Below are positions 1 to 9,071 of a stretch of 64,000 nucleotides of DNA, piece by piece (the stretch's first letter is position 1; each line of letters begins with the position of its first letter). This stretch comes from Pelagibacterium xiamenense. Lineage in GTDB: Bacteria > Pseudomonadota > Alphaproteobacteria > Rhizobiales > Devosiaceae. The DNA lies in the NCBI RefSeq assembly GCF_021166475.1, contig NZ_JAJOYS010000002.1, positions 1 to 64,000 on the forward strand, read 5' to 3'. The position numbers were made by a program, and so were the translations under genes. The notes below the pieces were generated by a model that saw only the letters and a program-made list of their open reading frames with translations, was not told where the DNA came from and did no database searches.

Positions 1-448
1 CGAGCTCCAGAAGCTCCTCGTCGTCGACCTGGTCGACCTTGTTCAGGAACACGACAAGCGCCGGAACGCCAACCTGGCGCGCCAGAAGGATGTGCTCGCG
101 CGTCTGCGGCATCGGGCCGTCAGCCGCCGAAACCACCAAGATCGCACCGTCCATCTGCGCCGCGCCGGTGATCATGTTCTTCACATAGTCGGCGTGGCCC
201 GGGCAGTCCACGTGCGCATAGTGCCGCTTCTCGGTCTCGTATTCCACGTGCGCCGTCGAAATCGTGATCCCGCGCGCCTTCTCTTCAGGCGCCTTGTCGA
301 TCTGGTCGTACGCCGAGAACGTCGCGCCCCCGGTCTCCGCCAGAACCTTCGTGATCGCCGCTGTCAGGCTCGTCTTGCCATGGTCAACGTGACCAATCGT
401 GCCAATGTTGCAGTGCGGCTTGTTACGTGAAAACTTTTCCTTGCCCAT
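1..448 (-). CDS. tuf: Elongation factor Tu, N-terminal part (cut by window edge)
   Basis: EF-Tu delivers aminoacyl-tRNA to the ribosome as a GTP complex in the cytoplasm. The translation from the ATG at 446-448 begins [19 protein letters not shown] and carries the GTPase G1 loop GHVDHGKT at about residue 19, the switch region RGITIS, the G3 motif DCPGHADYV and the G4 motif NKVD. About 149 of the usual 391-396 residues lie in the window; the rest runs off the left edge. An upstream gap of 151 bases separates it from the TadG-like gene, so it probably has its own promoter. No fusA or tRNA gene is visible upstream. Identification is essentially certain; whether this is tufA or tufB cannot be told. 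Confidence 0.97.
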   Translation of the reverse strand, partial: MGKEKFSRNKPHCNIGTIGHVDHGKTSLTAAITKVLAETGGATFSAYDQIDKAPEEKARGITISTAHVEYETEKRHYAHVDCPGHADYVKNMITGAAQMDGAILVVSAADGPMPQTREHILLARQVGVPALVVFLNKVDQVDDEELLEL

Positions 449-599
449 CGCTCACAACCAGTAGGAGTTGAAACTGCTGCGGCGTTTAACTGCTTGAGGT
501 CGGAGAAACAAGTGCTTTTTGGGCACACCGCCAAACGACGTCGTCAAGGGGAGGCCAGGAGGCGGAGATACATCTTCACTCCCCGCCCTCGCCCGGCCG

Positions 600-1886
600 T
601 TAGTCGATGAGGCGGGCGTTGCGCTCACCGTCGACTGAGAAATAGGGGCACTGGATAACGACCGTAATGTCATCGAAATCCCTGTCGGTCCAGGCATAGT
701 CCCGCCAAGAGCCCGAAGCACCGGTTTGTCCCGGAGGACGGTCTTCCCAGCCATAGTACATATACTTGGTCTCGCTCTCGGTGGATTCACAGACTCCCGA
801 AGCCCGTTCGGGTGTGCGGCCGGTTCCTTCCGGCACCACGCCGCCGGCGCTCACTTTCGTACATTCGTCAACCGTATCGCAGAGCACGGTCTCCACAATA
901 TCCACCGGCAGGTTGGAGTCGGGATGACGCAGGCCCTCATAGTCTTCGACGCCGTCATCGGTGAAGACGGTATCGGTATAGTAGTTGAACCGGCCCGTAT
1001 GCCTGTCGCCCTCATTGTTCGTAGGGCTGCCGCTGTCCCAGAACTGCGGCGAATGTCGTGCAAATCGCACATTCTCAAGACGGAAGCTCAAATGCGAGCC
1101 ATCCTCACAGTTCGGCATGAAATACCGGTAGGTCCGGTCGCCTGTACCCGCCCCGCTCTCCAACCTCCAGATGCCCTGCTCACGGCCATCGAGGCCCTCC
1201 TCGTAGGTCGCGATGACTTCGGCATACTCTGCAGCAAGGTAGGGGTCTTTTGGGGGGTCGTCGATACGGTCCTCTTCGTCGACCCCCAGGTCTGCGATAA
1301 ATTCCGATCCGCCATTATCGGCAATCGGTACCATTTGCGTGCGTTTGGGCCGGTCGGGGTCACCCTCCGGCCGGTCTTCCCAATAGCAATACATCCAGAG
1401 CCGATTGTAGTCGCCGGCCTCACTATCGAGAAAGGTACTGACCGGCGCCCCGCGCTTCTCCACGGGCTCGATCAGCCGTGCCGTTGCCGCTACCGCCACC
1501 GCCTGGGTATCGGGTATTCCCGGCATCAGCTTGATGAAGGCAAGCGGCACATCGGCGCGCGCGGCAACCCGATAGTCAATCTCGTTCAGACACTCGCCCA
1601 CCACGAGCACGTTGTCCGCCCATCTTCCATCGTACTGCGCGGCCATGGCGGCGTCGAAAACCGGCTCCCAGAGGTCATTGGGCACCAGACAATCTTCGAG
1701 ATCGTCCGTGGTCACTCCCACCAGCGCATTGAGCGCCGCCGCATCGACCTGCGCCTGGAGGAAGTCGTGCACGTGCTTGATCCGCACATAATCAACGGCC
1801 CAGCCCGCCATGGCAATGAACGGTATCGCCATCAGCGCGAAGATGACGGCAACGACGCCCTGTTCATCGGTCCGGAAATTCGCCAT
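600..1886 (-). CDS. TadG/TadE-like pilus-assembly family protein (orphan)
   Basis: The 428-residue protein starts MANFRTDEQGVVAVIFALMA, the hallmark N-terminus of Flp pilus TadE/TadG-like proteins: a short cytoplasmic lead with Glu-8 and Gly-10, then one hydrophobic segment to about residue 30. A large acidic extracytoplasmic region follows, with many D/E, several Cys and WEDRP repeats (about residues 170 and 380). TadG-type proteins are minor pilin-like or envelope proteins of the tight-adherence system. No other tad/cpa genes are nearby, so its role here is open. It is flanked by tuf and fbp, both on the same strand. Family call is good; function is inferred only from the N-terminal segment. 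Confidence 0.75.
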   Translation of the reverse strand: MANFRTDEQGVVAVIFALMAIPFIAMAGWAVDYVRIKHVHDFLQAQVDAAALNALVGVTTDDLEDCLVPNDLWEPVFDAAMAAQYDGRWADNVLVVGECLNEIDYRVAARADVPLAFIKLMPGIPDTQAVAVAATARLIEPVEKRGAPVSTFLDSEAGDYNRLWMYCYWEDRPEGDPDRPKRTQMVPIADNGGSEFIADLGVDEEDRIDDPPKDPYLAAEYAEVIATYEEGLDGREQGIWRLESGAGTGDRTYRYFMPNCEDGSHLSFRLENVRFARHSPQFWDSGSPTNNEGDRHTGRFNYYTDTVFTDDGVEDYEGLRHPDSNLPVDIVETVLCDTVDECTKVSAGGVVPEGTGRTPERASGVCESTESETKYMYYGWEDRPPGQTGASGSWRDYAWTDRDFDDITVVIQCPYFSVDGERNARLID

Positions 1887-1920
1887 TCAATGCGCCCCGC
1901 AAAGTGTCCTGTGCCGACCG

Positions 1921-1949
1921 AAAAAGCGGCCGGACTCCAGCAAGTCCGG
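1921..1949 (-). terminator. Probable Rho-independent terminator after fbp
   Basis: Perfect 7-bp arms CCGGACT (1930-1936) and AGTCCGG (1943-1949) enclose a 6-nt loop. Read leftward, the stem is followed after a short GC spacer by five T residues (1925-1921). It lies about 100 bases downstream of the fbp stop and just upstream of the TadG-like gene. Confidence 0.5.
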
Positions 1950-2049
1950 ATTCAACGGCGCTTGCCTAAGTACAAGACACTATATCCGCATGTATTTTCG
2001 GTAAATTTACACGGGTGAAGAGAATCTCAGCGAAACCCTTAGCCTTACG

Positions 2050-3051
2050 TTAGGGATAAGGCCGCGCCCGGTCCGCATAATATTGACACGCCGTTTCCAC
2101 CTCTGCGCGCGACCCGATAATGATGCCCACCCGCTGGTGCAGGTCGGAGGGTTCGATCGAAAGGACCCGCGTCGTTCCCGTCGACGCCGCTCCACCGGCC
2201 GCCTCCACGATAAGGCTCATCGGATTGGCCTCGTACATCAGCCGCAACCGCCCCCCGCGCGCCTTCGTGCCTTCGTCTTCGGGGTAAAGAAAAACCCCGC
2301 CCCGGCACAAAATCCGGTGCAAATCGGCCACCATCGCCGCACACCAGCGCATATTGTAGGGCTTGCCCAAAGGCCCATCTTTGCCGCTGAGACAGTCCTC
2401 TATGAACCCCCGCGTCGGCGCATACCACTGGTGGTAGCGTGACATATTGATCGCGAATTCATTGGCCTCGACCGGGATCTGCACCCCGTCCTCGACAAGG
2501 ACAAATTCCGCTGCGACCTCATCGAGCCCGAACATGGTGACGCTCTCGCCGGTGGTCAGCACGAGCACAGTCGCAGGCCCGTAAAGGATATAGCCGGCGG
2601 CCACTTGCTGTGTGCCCGTCTGCAGCACGTCCTCTTTTGTTACCCCGGCGGCCTTGCCGATATCGAGCACCGAGAAGATCGATCCCACGGCCCCGTTGAC
2701 CTCGAGGTTGGACGAGCCATCGAGCGGATCGAACACCAGAGCGTATCGCGCATCCGGCCCGGCCGCCTCTACGGGCCAGATGTCCTCGAGTTCCTCGGAC
2801 ACCATCGCCGAAAGCACACCGCTCGCCGCTCCCCGGCGCAGAAAGATGTCGTTGGCGACGATGTCGAGCGCCTTCTGCTCCTCACCTTGCACATTGACGC
2901 TTCCGGCCTTGCCGTTCTGCCCGGACGCCGTGGCCACCCGCAGCGCCACCGAAATTTCAATCCCGCAATCGGCGGTCATCGCGAAAATTCGAGCCAGCGG
3001 CGCGGGAATGGATTGGGCTTTCATCCAGCTTTCAAGCGTCGTGCGGGCCAA
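2050..3051 (-). CDS. fbp: Class I fructose-1,6-bisphosphatase
   Basis: Hydrolyses fructose-1,6-bisphosphate to fructose-6-phosphate, the committed gluconeogenic step. The 333-residue protein has the class I signature FDPLDGSSNLEVN and, further on, GGVFLYP and RLRLMYEANPM, which form the metal and substrate site. The TTG at 3049-3051 is chosen as start because an AAGGA Shine-Dalgarno sequence sits about 7 bases upstream and the N-terminus TTLESWM matches the family; an ATG at 3024 would drop conserved sequence. The open frame continues upstream into acs but that part is shadow. It lies directly behind acs (141-base gap holding a terminator). The pairing of gluconeogenesis with acetate activation fits growth on acetate. 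Confidence 0.93.
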   Translation of the reverse strand: MARTTLESWMKAQSIPAPLARIFAMTADCGIEISVALRVATASGQNGKAGSVNVQGEEQKALDIVANDIFLRRGAASGVLSAMVSEELEDIWPVEAAGPDARYALVFDPLDGSSNLEVNGAVGSIFSVLDIGKAAGVTKEDVLQTGTQQVAAGYILYGPATVLVLTTGESVTMFGLDEVAAEFVLVEDGVQIPVEANEFAINMSRYHQWYAPTRGFIEDCLSGKDGPLGKPYNMRWCAAMVADLHRILCRGGVFLYPEDEGTKARGGRLRLMYEANPMSLIVEAAGGAASTGTTRVLSIEPSDLHQRVGIIIGSRAEVETACQYYADRARPYP

Positions 3052-3139
3052 AGTCTCATCCTTTTTGCGTGTAGTCGGACCTCTCTTATGACCAGCCGTC
3101 TGCCGCACTGTCCAGAACGACCAAAGTCCAATGCAACCG

Positions 3140-3168
3140 AAAAACCCCGGCAGGACATCCCGCCGGGG
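3140..3168 (-). terminator. Rho-independent terminator after acs
   Basis: Arms CCCCGGC (3145-3151) and GCCGGGG (3162-3168) form a GC-rich stem. In the leftward reading direction it is followed at once by TTTTT (3144-3140). It sits 24 bases after the acs stop, so acs and fbp are likely separate transcripts. Confidence 0.75.
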
Positions 3169-3191
3169 CCCATCCGCCGCAATGGTCGCGT

Positions 3192-5126
3192 TCAACGGTT
3201 CTTGCGGTTCGCGATCAGGTTGTCGACCACCGCCGGATCGGCCAGTGTCGAGGTATCGCCCAGCGCTGAAAACTCGTTCTCGGCAATCTTGCGCAGGATG
3301 CGCCGCATGATCTTGCCCGAGCGCGTTTTCGACAGCCCCGGCGCGAACTGGAGCAGGTCCGGGGAAGCGATCGGCCCGATTTCCTTGCGTACCCAATTGC
3401 GCAGTTCCGTCGCAAGGTCATCGCTTTCGGTCTCACCGGCCATCAGGGTGACATAGCAGTAGATCCCCTGCCCCTTAAGCGCGTGTGGATATCCGACCAC
3501 GGCAGCCTCGGAGACCTTAGGATGCGCAACGAGCGCGCTTTCGATCTCAGCCGTCCCGAGCCGGTGCCCGGAAACATTGAGCACGTCATCCACGCGGCCG
3601 GTGATCCAGTAATACCCATCTGGATCCCGCCGCACGCCGTCACCGGTGAAATAAAAACCCTTATAGGTCGAGAAATAGGTCTCGACGAACCGCTGATGAT
3701 CGCCCCAAACGGTCCGCATCTGCCCCGGCCAGCTATCGGCGACAACCAGAACGCCCTCGGCCTCTATCTCGGCAATCTCCTGTCCCTCGGGTGCCAGGAC
3801 CCGTGTATCCACCCCGAAGAACGGCTTTGTCGCCGAACCCGGCTTTGTCGCGATCACCCCCGGCAGCGGCGTGATCATCGCTCCACCGGTCTCGGTCTGC
3901 CACCAGGTATCCACGATCTCGCACCGTCCCCGGCCCACATTGGCGTGGTACCATTGCCAGGCCTCCGGGTTGATCGGTTCGCCGACCGTTCCCAGAAGCC
4001 GCAGGCTCGAAAGATCGGCTCCCTCCACAAATGCGGTGCCCGCGCCCATGAGCGCGCGGATCGCAGTCGGCGCCGTATAAAGGATGCTGACCTTGTGCCG
4101 GTCCACCGCCTGCCAGAGCCGCGAAGCGTCCGGCCAGTTCGGCACGCCCTCGAACATCACCGTCGTCACCCCGTTGGCCAGGGGGCCGTAGACGATATAG
4201 GTGTGCCCCGTGACCCACCCCACATCGGCAGCACACCAATAAATATCATTGGGTTGTGGATCGAAGATCATTTCATGGGTTAAGGACGCCCAGACGAGGT
4301 ATCCGCCCGAGGTGTGCAGCACACCCTTGGGCTTGCCGGTCGAACCCGAGGTATAAAGGATGAAGAGCGGGGCTTCCGCATTCATCGGCTCGGGCTCGCA
4401 GAAGGGTTCGACGCCTGCTGCCGCCTCGTGCCACCAGACGTCGCGCGCCCCCTTCATGGCAACGGAATTGCCCGTATTTTCAACGACGAGCACCTTTTCA
4501 ACGCCCGGGCAATCCTCGAGCGCCTTATCGACATTGGCCTTGAGAGGCACCGCCTTGCCGCCGCGCCGGCCCTCGTCCGCCGTGATCACCACCCGCGCAT
4601 CGCAATCGTTAATCCGTCCGGCCAGCGCATCGGGCGAAAACCCGCCGAAGACTACCGAATGGATCGCCCCGATCCGCGCGCAGGCGAGCATCGCATACGC
4701 CGCCTCCGGAATCATTGGCAGGTAGATCGTGACCCGCTCACCCTTCCTGACGCCAAAACTCTTGAGCACGTTCGCAAACCGGCACACTTCCTCGTGCAAT
4801 TGCCGGTACGTGATTACCCGCGCCTCAGCCTTGGGATCGTCCGGTTCCCAGATGATCGCCGCCTTGTCACCGTTGTTTTCCAGATGCCGGTCGATGCAAT
4901 TGGCCGAAACGTTCAGAACCCCGTCCTCGAACCATTTGATCGAGACGTCGGGGTACGCAAAACGGGTGTTCTTCACCCTGGTATACGGCTTGATCCAGTC
5001 CAGCCGCTTGCCTTCCTCGCCCCAAAATCCCTCCGGATCGGCAAGCGCCGCCTTGCTTCTTTTCTCGAACTCCGCCGGCGACAGCCGCGAATGGGTCGCT
5101 TTGAGCGGATTGGCGTGAACGTTCAT
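3192..5126 (-). CDS. acs: Acetyl-CoA synthetase (AMP-forming)
   Basis: Activates acetate to acetyl-CoA through an acetyl-AMP intermediate. The 644-residue length is normal. Seen motifs are the AMP-binding loop [15 protein letters not shown], the A5-type motif DTWWQTETG, the hinge region TGDG followed by [20 protein letters not shown], and the C-terminal acetylatable lysine in [15 protein letters not shown] (Lys605). The start at 5126 is preferred over a longer frame because GGGAGG lies 8 bases upstream and MNVHANPL fits the family. It is downstream of, and co-directional with, the Liv-type transporter and close to the ScfR and symporter-kinase genes, which suggests acetate or propionate as the transported compound. 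Confidence 0.96.
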   Translation of the reverse strand: MNVHANPLKATHSRLSPAEFEKRSKAALADPEGFWGEEGKRLDWIKPYTRVKNTRFAYPDVSIKWFEDGVLNVSANCIDRHLENNGDKAAIIWEPDDPKAEARVITYRQLHEEVCRFANVLKSFGVRKGERVTIYLPMIPEAAYAMLACARIGAIHSVVFGGFSPDALAGRINDCDARVVITADEGRRGGKAVPLKANVDKALEDCPGVEKVLVVENTGNSVAMKGARDVWWHEAAAGVEPFCEPEPMNAEAPLFILYTSGSTGKPKGVLHTSGGYLVWASLTHEMIFDPQPNDIYWCAADVGWVTGHTYIVYGPLANGVTTVMFEGVPNWPDASRLWQAVDRHKVSILYTAPTAIRALMGAGTAFVEGADLSSLRLLGTVGEPINPEAWQWYHANVGRGRCEIVDTWWQTETGGAMITPLPGVIATKPGSATKPFFGVDTRVLAPEGQEIAEIEAEGVLVVADSWPGQMRTVWGDHQRFVETYFSTYKGFYFTGDGVRRDPDGYYWITGRVDDVLNVSGHRLGTAEIESALVAHPKVSEAAVVGYPHALKGQGIYCYVTLMAGETESDDLATELRNWVRKEIGPIASPDLLQFAPGLSKTRSGKIMRRILRKIAENEFSALGDTSTLADPAVVDNLIANRKNR

Positions 5127-5278
5127 CTCCAACCTCCCGGAAACTGAATTGGATATTAAGGACGCCCCTGCTCCGCACCCCAAGGGGACTGCGCCGCACC
5201 GGCGGCCGGGCCGCGTCTGTCGAGGCGCGGCCTTTCCCTCCCCTTCAGGGGGAGGCCTTAGGCATTGGGGGGGCGCCC
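5127..5278. other. livF-acs spacer with GC-rich hairpins
   Basis: This 152-base spacer separates the transporter operon from acs. It contains a 7-bp inverted repeat (GGCCGCG / CGCGGCC, near 5207-5231) and an imperfect hairpin CCTCCCC-TTCA-GGGGGAGG at 5237-5255. Neither has a T-run, so they are not good terminators; they could be transcript-processing or stabilising stems. The acs ribosome-binding site is at its right-hand-strand start (near 5134-5139). Confidence 0.4.
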
Positions 5279-6037
5279 TTAAATCGCCAGGTACTCGTGC
5301 CGCAATTCCGCGTTGTCGAGCACCTCCTGCGCGCTGCCCGAATAGGCAACCTCGCCGGTATCGAGGATCACCGCCCGGTCGGCGAGCTTGAGCGCGGCCA
5401 CAGCGTTCTGCTCGACGATCACGGTGGTGATCCCCAATTGCTTGATCTCCTGCAAAATCCCCTCGATCTCCTGCACGATCACCGGCGCCAACCCTTCATA
5501 GGGCTCATCGAGCAGCAATAGCTTGATGTCCCGCGCCAGTGCCCGCGCGATCGCGAGCATCTGCTGTTCGCCGCCCGAAAGCGTCGTACCCTCCTGCCTG
5601 CGCCGCTCGGCGAGCCGCGGGAAATGCCCGTAAATCCGGTCGAGGTCCCAGCCCCCGCCGGGCGCTACCTGTGCGAGCGTGAGGTTTTCCTCCACAGTCA
5701 GCCCCTGGATGATCCGCCGGTCCTCCGGCACGAGCTGAATCCCGGCCCGCGAGGCCTCGAACGCCCGCATCCTGTGGACCGGCATCCCGTCGAGCCAGAT
5801 TTCGCCTTTTTGCAGGCTGGGATTGTCCAATCGCGCCAGCGTCCGCAGCGTCGACGTCTTGCCCGCCCCGTTCCGGCCCAGAAGTGCAAGGATTTCACTG
5901 TGCTGGATGTCGAAGGACACCCCCTGCACAATATAGCTCTCCCCATAGTAGGCATGGATATCGCTGACCGCAAAGAACGGCGTGGCCTCTGTAGAGATCG
6001 AAACGCCCTCTTCGTTGACCTTTTCAAGTGCGCTCAT
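5279..6037 (-). CDS. Liv-type ABC transporter ATP-binding protein (LivF-like)
   Basis: Second ATPase of a HAAT-family importer, working at the inner face of the membrane. The 252-residue protein begins [11 protein letters not shown]; Walker A is [10 protein letters not shown], the signature is [15 protein letters not shown], Walker B is [13 protein letters not shown] and the switch His is replaced by IVEQNA, as is typical of LivF. The start ATG shares one base with the TGA of the preceding ATPase (TGATG), so the pair is translationally coupled; the longer open frame upstream is shadow. Substrate cannot be read from the sequence; the acs/ScfR context points to a short carboxylate rather than branched-chain amino acids. 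Confidence 0.9.
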   Translation of the reverse strand: MSALEKVNEEGVSISTEATPFFAVSDIHAYYGESYIVQGVSFDIQHSEILALLGRNGAGKTSTLRTLARLDNPSLQKGEIWLDGMPVHRMRAFEASRAGIQLVPEDRRIIQGLTVEENLTLAQVAPGGGWDLDRIYGHFPRLAERRRQEGTTLSGGEQQMLAIARALARDIKLLLLDEPYEGLAPVIVQEIEGILQEIKQLGITTVIVEQNAVAALKLADRAVILDTGEVAYSGSAQEVLDNAELRHEYLAI

Positions 6038-6804
6038 CAGTGCGCTCCTCCGAGATAGGCTTCCTGCACCCGCGGATCGCCCCGGACAGCGTCCGGCAAT
6101 CCCTCGGAAATGATACGTCCGCCCGCGAGCACGGAAATCGTGTCCGCAAGCGAGAAGACCACGTGCATGTCGTGTTCGATGATGACCTTGGTCATTCCAC
6201 GGCTCTTGATCTTCTTCAAAAGCTCGATGGTCGTGTTGGTATCGTGCCGGCTCATGCCCGCCGTCGGCTCGTCGAGCAGCAGCAGCCTGGGTTTCTGGAT
6301 AAGACACATCGCCAACTCCAGCCGCCGCTTGTCCCCGCGCGAAAGCGCCCCGGCGTGCTCGCCGATCCGCTCGGCGAGCCCGACATCCTCAAGCATCGCC
6401 TCGGCTTCCTCCCGGATCGCCGCCTCCCCGTCGAGCGGCCGGGTCATATTGATCCGGAACGCCCCGTCGCGCTTGGCAAAGGCGGGGGTCATGACGTTGT
6501 GGAGCACCGAGAGCTCGGGAAAGATCTCCGGTGTCTGAAACACGCGGCTCACCCCCAGCTGGTTGATCTCGTGCGGCTTCTTGCCCGTAAGCACCTCGCC
6601 GTCGAACACCACCGCCCCGCTGGTGGGCGGAATGCGCCCGATGATGACGTTGAGGAGCGTCGACTTACCCGCCCCGTTCGGCCCGATGATCGCGTGTGTC
6701 TTGCCTTCCTCGACCGCCAGGTCGATATCGGCCAGCGCGTGCAGTCCGCCGAAGTTCTTGTGAACGTCCGCAACGTGCAGGACGACGTTTTCTCGCATGT
6801 TCAT
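6037..6804 (-). CDS. Liv-type ABC transporter ATP-binding protein (LivG-like)
   Basis: First ATPase of the HAAT-type importer. The 255-residue protein has Walker A IIGPNGAGKSTLLN, signature LSRGDKRRLELAMCL (the usual LSxGxxR is changed to LSRGD, common in LivG/UrtD), Walker B LLLLDEPTAGMS and switch EHDMHVV. The ATG at 6804 is used because GGAG lies 9 bases upstream; a TTG six bases earlier is too close to that site. Six bases separate it from livM-like. It is part of the run binding protein, LivH, LivM, LivG, LivF toward acs. Confidence 0.9.
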   Translation of the reverse strand: MNMRENVVLHVADVHKNFGGLHALADIDLAVEEGKTHAIIGPNGAGKSTLLNVIIGRIPPTSGAVVFDGEVLTGKKPHEINQLGVSRVFQTPEIFPELSVLHNVMTPAFAKRDGAFRINMTRPLDGEAAIREEAEAMLEDVGLAERIGEHAGALSRGDKRRLELAMCLIQKPRLLLLDEPTAGMSRHDTNTTIELLKKIKSRGMTKVIIEHDMHVVFSLADTISVLAGGRIISEGLPDAVRGDPRVQEAYLGGAH

Positions 6805-6810
6805 CGCCAA

Positions 6811-7962
6811 CTACTCCGCTGCCGAGGGGTTGAGTTCGTTACGCCGGTTTCGCCGCGCCGAGGAACCGGAGGGAAAAGCGGCGCGCAAACGCCGAACTCC
6901 TTCCATGATCCCGCCAGGCAGGAAAATCACGACCAGCATGAAGACGAGCCCCAGCGTCAAATGCCAGCCTTCCCCGACGAACTTCGAGGCGATCAGCACG
7001 ACCCATTCTTCGACCCCGTCGGGCAGGAACGAGAAGACCCGATGCAGCGTGCCCTCGTTGAAGGCCGAGAAGATGTTCTCGAGATATTTGATAAGCCAAG
7101 CCCCGATGACCGGCCCGATCATCGTGCCGACGCCCCCGAGGATGGTCATCAGCACGATCTCCCCCGACGCCGTCCACTGCATGCGCTCGGCGCCCGCAAG
7201 AGGGTCCGTTATCGCAAGCAGCCCGCCCGCGAGCCCCGCATACATCCCCGAGATGACGAAGGCCGCCAGCGCATAGGGCCGCGTATTGAACCCGGTATAG
7301 CTCATTCGCGTCTGGTTTGACTTGATCGCCCGCAGCATCATCCCGAACGGCGAGACAAAGATCTTCTGGGCGATAAAGAACGAGACGAGCAGCACCACCG
7401 CGCACAGGTAGAAGGCCTCGAACCCGTTGAGGTTTGCCCCCAGAAGGCTCGGCGAGGGCAACCCGGCCCCGGCTTCTCCGAACAACCCATCGATAATGCG
7501 CGGATCGGTGCGAGCGAGTTGAAGCGCCGTCTCGCCATTGGTGATCGGTGTTAAAACCGAATAGGCGAGATTGTAGCTCATCTGCGCGAAGGCGAGCGTC
7601 AGGATCGAAAAGTAGATCCCCGAGCGCCGCAGGCTCACATAGCCGATCGCCAGCGCGAACACCCCGCCCATTACGACCGCGAAGATCAACGCCGGGATGG
7701 CGTCCATGGTCAAAAGCTTGAACGACCACACCGCCGTATAGGACCCCACGCCCAGAAACGCTGCGTGCCCGAAGCTCAGATAGCCGGTAAGCCCGAAGAG
7801 GATATTGAACCCTACGGCCAGGATCGCGAAGATCACGAACTTCTGCATCAGCCCCGGATAGGCGGCGCCGAACGGCTGCAGCCAGATCGGCATGGTCAGA
7901 ACAACCACCGAGAAGACCGCGAAGGTGATGAGGTCCTTTTTCGGAAGGCGAAGAAAATCCAT
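6811..7962 (-). CDS. Liv-type ABC transporter permease (LivM-like)
   Basis: Integral membrane half of a HAAT importer, 383 residues with about ten hydrophobic segments. The segment [20 protein letters not shown] near residue 60 and the cytoplasmic EAA-like loop with [22 protein letters not shown] are LivM hallmarks. The C-terminus is long and basic ([14 protein letters not shown]). It follows the LivH-like gene with a 4-base gap. The family is clear; the substrate is inferred from neighbours only. Confidence 0.9.
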   Translation of the reverse strand: MDFLRLPKKDLITFAVFSVVVLTMPIWLQPFGAAYPGLMQKFVIFAILAVGFNILFGLTGYLSFGHAAFLGVGSYTAVWSFKLLTMDAIPALIFAVVMGGVFALAIGYVSLRRSGIYFSILTLAFAQMSYNLAYSVLTPITNGETALQLARTDPRIIDGLFGEAGAGLPSPSLLGANLNGFEAFYLCAVVLLVSFFIAQKIFVSPFGMMLRAIKSNQTRMSYTGFNTRPYALAAFVISGMYAGLAGGLLAITDPLAGAERMQWTASGEIVLMTILGGVGTMIGPVIGAWLIKYLENIFSAFNEGTLHRVFSFLPDGVEEWVVLIASKFVGEGWHLTLGLVFMLVVIFLPGGIMEGVRRLRAAFPSGSSARRNRRNELNPSAAE

Positions 7963-7966
7963 GGTC

Positions 7967-8995
7967 CTAGCCCTCCATCACGCCACGTCGGCCAAGAAGG
8001 CCCCGGGGCATCACAAGAAGAATGATCACCGCGACCAGATAGATGATAATCTGGTCGATCCCTGGAATGAGCGCCTTCACCTGCGTCATCGAAGCGAAGG
8101 ACTGCAGGATTCCCAGAAGGAACCCCGCCGCCACCGCACCGGGCAGCGAGCCCATGCCTCCGACGACGACAACGACAAACGACAGGACGAGGAAATCCAT
8201 CCCCAGATGGTAGTTGGGCGGCAACAGCGGCGTGTACATCACCCCCGCGAGCCCCGCGACAACCGCCGCGATCCCGAACATGATCGTGAAGCGCCTGTCG
8301 ATATTGATACCCAAAAGCCCGACCGTCTCCCGGTCCGCCATGCCCGCGCGCACCACCATCCCGAAGGTGGTAAACCGCAAGAACGCGAACACGGCTCCGA
8401 TCACGACAACCGAAAACAGAAGATAAACCAGCCGCCACAGCGGATATGTGACCGCCCCGGCCTGCAGGCCGATCCACGCGCCGACATCGGCAGCGCCGCG
8501 GAAATCGGCCGGCACGGGTTGCGGCCACGGGTTGGGGCCAAAAAACGTCTTGACCAGTTCCTGGAGCACGATCGCAAGCCCGAACGTCACAAGGATCTGC
8601 TCTGCGTGCGTGCGCTTGTAGAAATGCTTGATGAGCCCCCGCTCCATGGCGATACCGATCAGCAGCATCACCGGAATGGCGACCAGAATGGAAATCGGCA
8701 CCGAATAGTCGACCATCACGGCGCCCCATTCGCCGAACCACTGCTCCGCCATGGGGGTCCGCACCTCCAGGGGTGAGCCCCAGGGAGACAATTGCGTCTC
8801 GTCGATGGTCACCGTTTCCATCGTAATGAACGCCCTGAAGGCGACAGCGCAGAACGCGCCGAGCATGAACAGGGCACCATGGGCGAAATTGACGACGCCC
8901 AGAGTGCCGAAAACCAGGGTCAGTCCCAAGGCGATCAGCGCATAGGCGCCGCCCTTGTCCAGCCCGTTGAGCAGTTGCGCGAGTATGGCATCCAT
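7967..8995 (-). CDS. Liv-type ABC transporter permease (LivH-like)
   Basis: Second permease of the importer, 342 residues. The N-terminus [33 protein letters not shown] is the standard LivH opening; [16 protein letters not shown] near the C-terminus is the conserved LivH glycine-rich loop. An insertion of about 40 residues after the second membrane segment ([20 protein letters not shown]) is longer than in classical LivH and probably periplasmic. It lies 76 bases behind the binding-protein gene, and that gap holds a strong hairpin. Confidence 0.9.
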   Translation of the reverse strand: MDAILAQLLNGLDKGGAYALIALGLTLVFGTLGVVNFAHGALFMLGAFCAVAFRAFITMETVTIDETQLSPWGSPLEVRTPMAEQWFGEWGAVMVDYSVPISILVAIPVMLLIGIAMERGLIKHFYKRTHAEQILVTFGLAIVLQELVKTFFGPNPWPQPVPADFRGAADVGAWIGLQAGAVTYPLWRLVYLLFSVVVIGAVFAFLRFTTFGMVVRAGMADRETVGLLGINIDRRFTIMFGIAAVVAGLAGVMYTPLLPPNYHLGMDFLVLSFVVVVVGGMGSLPGAVAAGFLLGILQSFASMTQVKALIPGIDQIIIYLVAVIILLVMPRGLLGRRGVMEG

Positions 8996-9023
8996 TGATT
9001 TGGCTCCAGAACGATGGTCTTGC

Positions 9024-9043
9024 CCGGCCGCCGGAGCGGCCGG
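9024..9043 (-). other. Perfect hairpin between binding-protein and permease genes
   Basis: Arms CCGGCCGC (9024-9031) and GCGGCCGG (9036-9043) form a perfect 8-bp stem with the loop CGGA. No T-run follows in the leftward direction, so it is unlikely to end transcription fully. Its place right after the binding-protein gene suits a 3' mRNA-protecting or attenuating stem that gives more binding protein than permease. Confidence 0.6.
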
Positions 9044-9071
9044 ACAGAAAAGCGGCTAGAATGGCCTTGCG

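Noticed and set aside
726-2018. 430-codon open frame on the plus strand opposite the TadG-like gene
   Set aside because: Antisense shadow in GC-rich DNA; the minus-strand frame has a recognisable pilin-like N-terminus.
3052-3396. N-terminal extension of the fructose-bisphosphatase frame
   Set aside because: It reads through the acs 3' end in another frame, lacks family similarity, and a terminator lies inside it; the TTG at 3051 has a good ribosome-binding site.
5127-5278. Hairpins in the livF-acs gap as a terminator
   Set aside because: Stems are GC-rich but not followed by T residues in the direction of transcription.
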